A DNA stretch of 7,197 nucleotides from contig DBKX01000327.1 of the NCBI GenBank assembly GCA_002297865.1, positions 1-7,197 on the forward strand. The letters are read 5' to 3'. This DNA comes from Lachnoclostridium sp. UBA739 (GTDB taxonomy: Bacteria > Bacillota_A > Clostridia > Lachnospirales > Lachnospiraceae). Shown here piece by piece: positions 1 through 4,724 of the stretch. Under the pieces are notes generated by a model. The model made no database searches. It saw nothing but the letters and a program-made list of their open reading frames with translations, and was not told the DNA's origin. The first letter of the stretch is position 1; every line of letters begins with the position of its first letter. A program made the translations under genes and the position numbers.

Positions 1-483
1 TGCCACTTTTTCGATACTAATTATACTCTTCTCTTTCAAAAGGATTTTCTCATTCTGAAATGTTGCCATGTTATTATTATAATTTTTCATGCGATAACCG
101 TTCACTTGCGTAATTGCCCTGCTCAATGCATCCTTAAAATCAAATGGATTTAGCGGTTTATCCAAAAATCCACTCAAGTGGATTTTTGTTGCATCATGTG
201 CGAATTCTCGATGAGAAGTTATAAAAATGAAAACAGCACACGGGTTCAGTTCTAGTATTCTCCTAGCTAACTGAATTCCATTCAAAACACTTCCCTCTAA
301 ATCAATATCCAGAATTGCAAGTTCTATGGTAGAAAGAAATTGATCATCTTGTTCTACATAATTATGACAGTAAGTAATCTCTGCTATTATATTCTTTTCA
401 TGTAGAATCTTTTCTAATACTACCTTGTTGACTCCTAAACTAAGATCTTCATCTTCGCATACATATACCCTTAATGGTTTCAT
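1..483 (-). CDS. AgrA/ComE-like response regulator (REC plus start of LytTR domain), C-terminus outside window
   Basis: I translated this gene by hand; it stays open from ATG at 483 to the left edge (161 codons). It starts MKPLRVYVCEDED, with the acidic pair E10/D11 of a receiver domain. The phosphoacceptor should be D59 in LAILDIDLEG, followed by NGIQLA, and the switch residues T89 (FIFITS) and K109 (FLDKPL) are present. From about residue 145 the pattern KILLKEKSIISIEKV matches the first strand of a LytTR DNA-binding domain, which the window cuts. A ribosome binding site AAGGGGA lies at 491-497, 7 nt before ATG. It follows the AgrD-like peptide gene and the AgrC-like kinases on the same strand, so it is very probably the cytoplasmic output regulator of this quorum circuit. 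Known members bind pairs of 9-bp direct repeats and activate their own operon. The family assignment is firm; the targets are inferred. Confidence 0.9.
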   Translation of the reverse strand, partial: MKPLRVYVCEDEDLSLGVNKVVLEKILHEKNIIAEITYCHNYVEQDDQFLSTIELAILDIDLEGSVLNGIQLARRILELNPCAVFIFITSHREFAHDATKIHLSGFLDKPLNPFDFKDALSRAITQVNGYRMKNYNNNMATFQNEKILLKEKSIISIEKVA

Positions 484-508
484 TCTGTTCTCCCCTTCTA
501 TGTATACT

Positions 509-546
509 GATTGCAAAAGGGAGTGAAACACCCCCCTTTTGCAATC
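509..546 (-). repeat. Perfect 13-bp inverted repeat between signal peptide gene and response regulator
   Basis: GATTGCAAAAGGG (509-521) is exactly complementary to CCCTTTTGCAATC (534-546), with a 12-nt loop. In the minus-strand mRNA it begins inside the stop codon of the AgrD-like gene (545-547) and ends 12 nt before the regulator's Shine-Dalgarno sequence. No T-tract follows on the minus strand, so it is not a classical terminator for that direction. More likely roles are partial attenuation, RNase processing, or stabilisation of the upstream agrD mRNA, which would set the ratio of peptide to regulator. Confidence 0.8.
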
Positions 547-694
547 ACTTTTGCTTTCTCATTTCCTTTACTCGTGATTTTAACTGATCGGTTACTTTAG
601 GCTGATACCACCAAAAAGTACAAGTAATCTTATTCATACTCATATCAGCACAATGCCTTGCAACTTTAGCAATTGCCTTCTCCATTTTTATCAT
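545..694 (-). CDS. agrD: AgrD-like cyclic lactone autoinducer precursor peptide
   Basis: This 49-aa gene has an excellent start: ATG at 694 preceded by AGGAGGTG (about 7 nt spacing); the stop TGA is at 545-547. The N-terminal part (residues 1-22, MIKMEKAIAKVARHCADMSM) is a basic amphipathic helix, as in AgrD leaders. The core is C25-TFWW-YQPKVTDQL. It lines up with the clostridial AgrD pattern in which a Cys starts a five-residue thiolactone ring followed by [YH]QP (C. perfringens: CLWFT then HQPEEP). I therefore predict the ring Cys25-Thr-Phe-Trp-Trp29, with the tail from Y30 removed by an AgrB-type protease. The usual proline two residues after QPK is Thr here, and the tail is unusually long and basic (KSRVKEMRKQK). 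It lies between the receptor kinase and the regulator genes, which strongly supports the call. The exact mature peptide is inference. Confidence 0.85.
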   Translation of the reverse strand: MIKMEKAIAKVARHCADMSMNKITCTFWWYQPKVTDQLKSRVKEMRKQK

Positions 695-761
695 ACCTTC
701 ACCTCCTCGTAAACTTTTATCTTTTGTTCTTTATTTGCTAATTTTTAATTAGCTTCTTTTA

Positions 762-2036
762 CTATAAACAAAATTGTATTGATACCGTGACATGCCCTAT
801 TTTTTCATCTTCTGCCTTTTCATATTTACGTTGAATCGTTCCATAATGTTCTGCCACAATCTTATCTACAATTCCTACACCCAACCCATGCATTTGCTTA
901 TTTTGTTTTGACGTTTTGTCGAAGTTTACTTCCCCCATACAGTCGTTAATACAACGAATCTCATAGCCATCATCTGTATCTAGCACCTGCAAAGTTACAT
1001 GCTTACTATAGTGAGACACTTTGGATGCTGCTTCAAGTGCGTTTTTCACAAGATTCTGAAGAATAGAGCAAATATCCTCATCATCCATTCCAAATTCCTC
1101 AACTGGCACTTGTACAGAAAAAGGAATTTTCATATCATTAGCCATTTGTATCAACCCACTAATGAGTATTCTTATGGCAATATTCGAATGATTGAATAGC
1201 AGTTCTGCCTTTTCTACATCTTTAAATACTTCTTCCATATATTTCCCGAGTTCATCATATTTTTTATAATAGCACAAATTTTTCATAATCAGCCCATTTA
1301 GTGCATAATTATGCTTGAATCGTTCAATATCACTTACAAGTTCTTTCCGCTCCAAGCTACAGCTTACTTCTTGACTCAATTCCCAAATAGTCTTCTCTTT
1401 CTTTTTGAACACAAATAATGAACTCAGAACATACCATTGTAGCAAAATTTCAATCATCTGAAATAATAAAATCGCATTTATACTTAACTGATCAACATAT
1501 CTCTTCATCAGCAAATTGCTTAACATAATTGCCAATAAGATGATAACTGATATTTTTTCCTTATTGCTATAAAAGTAATTTACCCGTTTCTTACTGCTAA
1601 AAATTAAATAGTACATCATTACCTGCAATGATTTAATAATCCCCCAGCAGCTTAATCTAAGTCCTCGATTGCACATAAGACTATCTAGCTCCTTATGCGT
1701 TAATGCCATACAGATTTCAGTTGCGACTAACTCAGACACAAACAATACACAAAAAAAGATACAAACACCGATAACCTTCTCATGTAAGTTCTCACCAAAA
1801 AGTATAAAGGTAGATGCCACAATATAAACTGCCAAAATTATTCTTGCATATGCATTTACACTTTGCACGTTACAATAATTACTGAACAATTCCCTTCCAA
1901 CCAGTAGCAAGTAATAGCCCCAAAATGCTCCATAATACTTTGCTCTACTCTTATTACAGCCTAAGGTTGACATAGTTTTTATCCATATGATTGGATCAGC
2001 TAAGCCAGTCAAAAAAATCTCAATTATGGCTCCCAT
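762..2036 (-). CDS. AgrC-like peptide receptor histidine kinase (intact GHKL ATPase)
   Basis: The protein has 424 aa. Residues about 1-210 are a polytopic membrane sensor with six or seven hydrophobic segments (roughly 4-20, 37-51, 64-80, 87-108, 131-147, 161-178, 186-210), as in AgrC peptide receptors. The cytoplasmic part has the AgrC-type H-box ERFKHNYALN (phosphoacceptor H242), an N-box LQNLVKNALEA (N328, N332, E335) and an intact G-box HGLGVGIV (383-390), which together give a GHKL (HATPase_c_5-like) kinase. The start ATG at 2036 has the SD AGGAG 8 nt upstream and a good promoter at 2111-2139. The AgrD-like gene begins 67 bp downstream of its stop, so it is the best candidate for the active receptor of that peptide. 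It is a tandem paralogue of the kinase at 2179-3465: 34 of the first 53 residues are identical. Ligand identity is inferred from context. Confidence 0.9.
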   Translation of the reverse strand: MGAIIEIFLTGLADPIIWIKTMSTLGCNKSRAKYYGAFWGYYLLLVGRELFSNYCNVQSVNAYARIILAVYIVASTFILFGENLHEKVIGVCIFFCVLFVSELVATEICMALTHKELDSLMCNRGLRLSCWGIIKSLQVMMYYLIFSSKKRVNYFYSNKEKISVIILLAIMLSNLLMKRYVDQLSINAILLFQMIEILLQWYVLSSLFVFKKKEKTIWELSQEVSCSLERKELVSDIERFKHNYALNGLIMKNLCYYKKYDELGKYMEEVFKDVEKAELLFNHSNIAIRILISGLIQMANDMKIPFSVQVPVEEFGMDDEDICSILQNLVKNALEAASKVSHYSKHVTLQVLDTDDGYEIRCINDCMGEVNFDKTSKQNKQMHGLGVGIVDKIVAEHYGTIQRKYEKAEDEKIGHVTVSIQFCL

Positions 2037-2110
2037 AACACTCTCTCCTACTTTTCATTCAGCGATTTCCATTTTACGTTACCTAACTAAATATGTTATC
2101 TTCTCTTACA

Positions 2111-2139
2111 ATTATAACATCTTGTTCTATTCGTAACAA
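2111..2139 (-). promoter_or_regulatory. Promoter of the intact kinase / agrD / regulator operon
   Basis: On the minus strand the -35 box TTGTTA (2139-2134) is 17 nt from a perfect -10 box TATAAT (2116-2111), preceded by TG as an extended -10. The transcript would start near 2104, giving a leader of about 68 nt to ATG 2036. The palindrome TAACAATGTTA (2134-2144) overlaps the -35 box and could be a protein site. This promoter lets the downstream genes be expressed without the first kinase gene. Confidence 0.7.
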
Positions 2140-2178
2140 TGTTAAAAATATATTACAAATAAACTATGTTTAGTTGAC

Positions 2179-3465
2179 TTAAGTTTTTTGTGGCACAGGA
2201 ATTTGTACCAACACCACCTTCTTCCATGACTTCTTCTTATCTTTCGTAATGAAGTTCCTTTCAATAACTCCATTATATCCTTTTACAATTTCCTCCACAA
2301 ACAAAAATTCCAAATTTTCTTCTCCCGGTTCTATCACAAAAGCACCTACAAAGCCATCCAAATCAATAAATTCATTTACGCATTGAATTTCATAATTGTT
2401 CTTTATCATTGATACTTGTAAAACTATATGTGCCTCGTCTCGTTTTGCTGTAACAGAATCCCTTAACGCATTTATCACGAGATTATGAAGAATACCACAG
2501 ATGTCTTCATCTTTCATTTGAAATTCATTCACACTAATTTCAGCAGAAAAAGGAATTCCTATTTTCTTTGCAATGTCCATAAGGTTACTGATTATTATTC
2601 TAATTGCAAAATTTGGATGTTCAAACAGGATTTTCACCCTTACAGCATCTGTAAACACCTTATCCACATACTTTCCCAATTCATTATATTCTTTATAATT
2701 CCATAAATTTTTCATTACAAATGTATTAGAAGCATAATCATGCCGAAACCGATCTACATCTCGAACATGTTCCTGTCTCCCTACCATTTCACTGACTTCA
2801 TTACTTAGAAACACAATATTTTTTTCTTTTTCCCTAAACCCCACTAACGAGCATACTAAATACCAAATAAAAAGAATCTCAATGAGCTGAAATATGAATG
2901 CTGCATTCATGCTTTGCTTTCTACTAGTGTTTTTCATTATGATACTGCTTATAATAGATGCAACTACGATTACAATTCCTATTGCTTCCTTATTCTTTCC
3001 CAAAACAATTCCTATTTTTTTACTTTCAAATATCCAATAACACAATATAATTTGAAACAGCTTTACAAAAATATCGCAAACTATATATAGGATTCTGGCA
3101 TAAACTGGTGTATGAAAAACCTTATGAATAAGTGTTTCATATAACTCATATGTAATTAACTCAGATAAGAAAAGAATACAGAAAAAAGCACATACACCAA
3201 TGATTTTTTCAGATAATTTTCCTTGAAAAAGTATATAGGTTACAACAAATATATACACTGCTAAGGCAAAACTCATTATCATTTTTATCATGCTGCCATT
3301 TGAGCAACCAGCTAATAAATCTCTTCCTACTAACAATAAATAGTACCCCAAAAAAGCTCCAAAGCATTTCACTTTATTCTGATTACAACCTAATGATGAC
3401 ATAAACTTTATCCAAATTAGCGGATCGACTAAGCCTGTCAATATTATTTCTACTATGGAATTCAT
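2179..3465 (-). CDS. AgrC-like receptor with degenerate kinase domain (putative pseudokinase)
   Basis: I place the start at ATG 3465 (428 aa). It has GGAGAGGA directly upstream and aligns with residue 1 of the sister kinase. A TTG at 3486 is in frame, but it lies just before this SD and has none of its own that I can see. Using the 428-aa numbering, residues 1-210 are a polytopic sensor like that of the gene at 762-2036. The H-box DRFRHDYASN is intact (His242), and an N-box LHNLVINALRDS (Asn332) is present. The glycine-rich box is gone: where the sister has HGLGVGIV this protein reads NLEFLFVE (residues 384-391), so all three glycines are replaced. The surrounding sequence still aligns (EEIVKGYNGVIERN versus DKIVAEHYGTIQRK), which argues for point divergence rather than a frameshift. 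ATP binding is therefore doubtful, and it may act as a co-receptor, decoy or acceptor of phosphate in a heterodimer. The gene is full length without internal stops, so it is not an obvious pseudogene. Confidence 0.85.
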   Translation of the reverse strand: MNSIVEIILTGLVDPLIWIKFMSSLGCNQNKVKCFGAFLGYYLLLVGRDLLAGCSNGSMIKMIMSFALAVYIFVVTYILFQGKLSEKIIGVCAFFCILFLSELITYELYETLIHKVFHTPVYARILYIVCDIFVKLFQIILCYWIFESKKIGIVLGKNKEAIGIVIVVASIISSIIMKNTSRKQSMNAAFIFQLIEILFIWYLVCSLVGFREKEKNIVFLSNEVSEMVGRQEHVRDVDRFRHDYASNTFVMKNLWNYKEYNELGKYVDKVFTDAVRVKILFEHPNFAIRIIISNLMDIAKKIGIPFSAEISVNEFQMKDEDICGILHNLVINALRDSVTAKRDEAHIVLQVSMIKNNYEIQCVNEFIDLDGFVGAFVIEPGEENLEFLFVEEIVKGYNGVIERNFITKDKKKSWKKVVLVQIPVPQKT

Positions 3466-3522
3466 GAAATCCTCTCCAATTCTCAAATAGTATTTTTAAC
3501 TTAAGCAGTTTTTATGTTGAGT

Positions 3523-3553
3523 TCTATACTAGTGAACTTCTGCATTTTGTAAA
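3523..3553 (-). promoter_or_regulatory. Weak candidate promoter for the first kinase gene
   Basis: On the minus strand TTTACA (3553-3548) precedes TATAGA (3528-3523), but the spacing is 19 nt, so the match is mediocre. It would give a leader of about 50 nt to ATG 3465. A pair of direct repeats TGCATTTT (3541-3548 and 3561-3568, 20 bp apart) overlaps its -35 area. A poor -35 with repeats over it would fit an activator-dependent promoter, but this is tentative. Confidence 0.25.
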
Positions 3554-3701
3554 ATAATCATGCATTTTATCTGATATATTTGACACATAAGTTTCTATTC
3601 AGACTTCTCAAATCATTGCACTTCTTATTGTTTATCATGTATTCCTTTTTTCGTCAAGTGTCGTAAAAAATGGGAGATCTTGATGTAGAAATTGTAATTT
3701 T

Positions 3702-3792
3702 ACATTCTTGTAGAGAATTTCGACATTTGTGTTTAAAAATCATTTTTGTTGATATGATACATTACATTTTAAACGTATTTTTGACATTTTTG
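3702..3792 (+). repeat. Candidate LytTR-regulator direct repeats (two pairs)
   Basis: ACATTCTTG (3702-3710) and ACATTTGTG (3723-3731) are 9-mers separated by exactly 12 bp. ACATTTTAA (3764-3772) and ACATTTTTG (3784-3792) are separated by 11 bp. The half-sites start at 0, 21, 62 and 82, so they lie on about the same helical face. AgrA/ComE-type regulators are known to bind pairs of 9-bp direct repeats about 12 bp apart, and ComE-type sites resemble ACANTTNNG. The region is very T-rich, so some similarity is expected by chance. The link to the regulator at 1-483 is inference. Confidence 0.4.
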
Positions 3793-3838
3793 TTTTTCAT
3801 ATTTATTAAAAAATTTTCGTTTAAATTAATAGAGAAGG

Positions 3839-3844
3839 TATAAT
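3839..3844 (+). promoter_or_regulatory. Candidate -10 box downstream of the direct repeats
   Basis: A perfect TATAAT lies at 3839-3844 on the plus strand, with no recognisable -35 box 17 nt upstream (TTCGTT). The direct repeats end 46 nt before it. A good -10 with a poor -35 below activator repeats is the layout expected of a LytTR-activated promoter. It would yield a leader of about 175 nt to the membrane protein gene, or an independent small RNA. Confidence 0.35.
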
Positions 3845-3963
3845 CTATGCGAAATGTTCTAAATTTGTAAGCATCAATTCATAGTAGTTTTGTATTACAT
3901 GTAATATTCACCTGTATAACATGATACAATTTCTAATTTTAAATAGTAAAATAAATACTGTTG

Positions 3964-3990
3964 TGGTATAATAATTATACTGTTATACCA
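3964..3990 (+). promoter_or_regulatory. Extended -10 promoter with overlapping palindromic operator
   Basis: TGGTATAAT places an extended -10 box at 3964-3972; the -35 area (TAGTAA, 3944-3949) is weak. The -10 is embedded in symmetry. TGGTATAA (3964-3971) and TTATACCA (3983-3990) are perfect inverted repeats, and GTATAAT-A-ATTATAC (3966-3980) is a second perfect palindrome within them. The symmetric element covers the -10 and the expected start site near 3979, which is a typical position for a repressor. The gene's SD follows at 4006-4015. Confidence 0.6.
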
Positions 3991-4025
3991 AAATATAAAA
4001 GAAAAGAGGAAAGGACGTGTTTTTC

Positions 4026-4340
4026 ATGAATAATAAACTTGAAGAAATCTCTTCAAAACTAACTCAATTACTTCGTAAAAAAGAAGAAGAAGACAAGAAA
4101 ACTTGCCCATTCGTTATGATTCTTGCTGTCATTGGTGCTATCGCTGCTGTCGCTGCTATTGCATACGGTGTGTATCGATATTTCACACCAGACTACTTAG
4201 AAGACTTCGACGATGACTTTGATGATGATTTTGACGATGATTTTTATGAAGATGATGAAGTAATTTCTTTCTCTACAAAAAAAGAAGAAACAGCTTCTGA
4301 AGATTCTGATAAAACAGAAGAATCTTCAACAGAAGAATAA
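4026..4340 (+). CDS. Small single-pass membrane protein with acidic DDDF-repeat tail, unknown function
   Basis: I prefer ATG 4026 (104 aa), with AAAGGA about 10 nt upstream. A GTG at 4017 would add three residues and has GAGG 7 nt upstream, so it cannot be excluded. Residues 1-27 are a charged, possibly coiled-coil segment (LRKKEEEDKK). Residues 28-53 are one Ala/Ile-rich membrane helix ending in GVYRYF. Next comes TPDYLED and a tandem DDDF repeat (residues 60-73, three FDDD units plus FYEDDE), then a Ser/Glu/Lys-rich tail. The repeat is also visible in the DNA as 12-bp GAY-TTY-GAY-GAY units. From memory similar hypothetical proteins occur in Lachnospiraceae, but I know of no assigned function. 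It is divergent from the quorum locus, with repeat sites between, so it may be a regulated target. Its terminator is at 4431-4462. Confidence 0.8.
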   Translation: MNNKLEEISSKLTQLLRKKEEEDKKTCPFVMILAVIGAIAAVAAIAYGVYRYFTPDYLEDFDDDFDDDFDDDFYEDDEVISFSTKKEETASEDSDKTEESSTEE

Positions 4341-4430
4341 TATATACGAAAAGAGCTGCTACCTTATGATTGCAGAATCTGATATATCCCTTGTCAAGTA
4401 AACAGGGTAAATATCTAAAACAATTTATTG

Positions 4431-4462
4431 ACTACCGCATCAATTGAAGCGGTAGTTTTTTT
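4431..4462 (+). terminator. Rho-independent terminator of the acidic membrane protein gene
   Basis: ACTACCGC (4431-4438) pairs with GCGGTAGT (4449-4456) around a 10-nt loop, followed by seven Ts (4456-4462). It ends plus-strand transcription about 120 nt after the stop codon of the membrane protein gene. It lies just beyond the putative OrfB stop of the IS remnant, so it probably belonged to the element and now serves the host gene. Confidence 0.85.
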
Positions 4463-4533
4463 ATGCTATCCATTCCGACTTATATTTTTGTATCCGTTTA
4501 TTTTCAGGTATTGGATATTGAAAACTTTGTGTA

Positions 4534-4638
4534 TTAAATATCATACTTACTAGCAAGTACACGAACAGAGGTAACACCCTCTAAGTACTGTTGCGCAACC
4601 ATTGCCCGTAATTCAGGTGTATGTAATTGCTTCGATAT
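4534..4638 (-). pseudogene. Fragment of IS3-family transposase OrfA with lost start codon
   Basis: The minus strand reads 34 codons, KQLHTPELRAMVAQQYLEGV then TSVRVLASKYDI, before a TAA at 4534-4536. This is the first helix-turn-helix region of an IS3/IS150-type OrfA (compare the family pattern YTPE-x-[KR]-x-x-[VM]-V-x-x-Y-L-x-G ... LAxKYxI). A strong SD, GGAGG (4650-4646), sits 7 nt before codon 1, but codon 1 is ATA (4638-4636) where ATG is expected. The fragment is cut after the first helix-turn-helix. It cannot produce a transposase. Confidence 0.75.
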
Positions 4639-4641
4639 AAA

Positions 4642-4693
4642 AATACCTCCAAAGTAGATTTTGGTTATTTACCATATCTACTTTAGAGGTATT
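4642..4693 (-). repeat. Long hairpin over the transposase ribosome binding site
   Basis: An 18-nt arm at 4642-4659 pairs with 4676-4693 with one C/T difference, which is a G-U pair in one RNA strand. The 16-nt spacer can form a further TGGT/ACCA stem (4662-4665 and 4671-4674). In the minus-strand RNA the GGAGG of the transposase fragment is inside the stem. IS elements are known to hide their translation start in RNA that reads in from outside, and this fits that role. The outer arm overlaps the terminal inverted repeat. Confidence 0.75.
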
Positions 4694-4698
4694 ATATC

Positions 4699-4718
4699 AA
4701 AGACAGCAGCCTGTTTTT
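4699..4718 (-). terminator. Weak hairpin after the substrate-binding protein gene
   Basis: ACAG/CTGT around a 4-nt loop (4703-4714) follows the stop codon at 4725-4727 on the minus strand, but only CTTTG comes after it. On the plus strand the same hairpin is longer (8 pairs with one G-T) and is followed by Ts to 4718, so it may work better against transcription coming from the IS remnant. It is the only terminator candidate I see for the lipoprotein gene. Confidence 0.3.
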
Positions 4719-4724
4719 CATTCT

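Larger units (their letters stand above)
3466..4025. other. AT-rich divergent intergenic region with regulatory signals
   Basis: About 550 bp separates the minus-strand kinase gene from the plus-strand membrane protein gene. I see no convincing coding sequence in it. It holds candidate LytTR-type direct repeats, two candidate plus-strand promoters, a palindrome over one of them, and a weak minus-strand promoter. A short non-coding RNA made from the plus strand is possible but cannot be shown from sequence alone. Confidence 0.6.
4380..4699 (-). mobile_element. Internally deleted IS3-like insertion sequence remnant
   Basis: Candidate terminal inverted repeats lie at 4380-4400 (starting TGATATATC) and 4679-4699 (ending TATATCA). 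Compared in inverted orientation they match at 15 of 21 positions, including the outer TGATATA, and they have the TG...CA ends usual in the IS3 family. Between them on the minus strand is the first part of a transposase OrfA (4534-4638). Further along, a reading frame ending at TAA 4461-4463 encodes PENKRIQKYKSEWIA, which loosely resembles the C-terminal NKRIQ region of IS3-family OrfB. The middle of the element (about 1 kb expected in the family) is missing. I see no target-site duplication at the ends as drawn. The element boundaries and the OrfB assignment are inference; the OrfA fragment is clearer. Confidence 0.55.

Noticed and set aside
737..753. GCTAATT/AATTAGC hairpin between the intact kinase and agrD
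   Set aside because: It is only 7 AT-rich pairs with no T-tract on the transcribed strand, so it is unlikely to terminate.
999..1199. Plus-strand open frame of 66 codons
   Set aside because: It lies antisense inside the intact kinase gene, has no ribosome site and shows no recognisable domain.
2485..2706. Plus-strand open frame of 73 codons
   Set aside because: It is antisense to the degenerate kinase at the same relative place as the previous one; both mirror the conserved kinase sequence.
3466..3486. TTG start at 3486 for the degenerate kinase
   Set aside because: The SD GGAGAGGA lies inside this extension and serves ATG 3465, which also aligns with the sister kinase's first residue.
3567..3638. 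Minus-strand 23-codon frame with AAGGA just before ATG
   Set aside because: The spacing is short, the peptide shows no known signal-peptide pattern, and such frames are common in AT-rich DNA. It lacks the AgrD core.
4203..4260. Tandem GAY-TTY-GAY-GAY units as a CRISPR or satellite array
   Set aside because: They are in frame, 12 bp long and code for the acidic tail, so they are a protein repeat.
4388..4407. Small hairpin CCC(T)TGT/ACAGGG downstream of the acidic protein gene
   Set aside because: The stem is bulged and has no T-run, and the strong terminator follows 25 nt later. Its left part is better explained as the IS terminal repeat.
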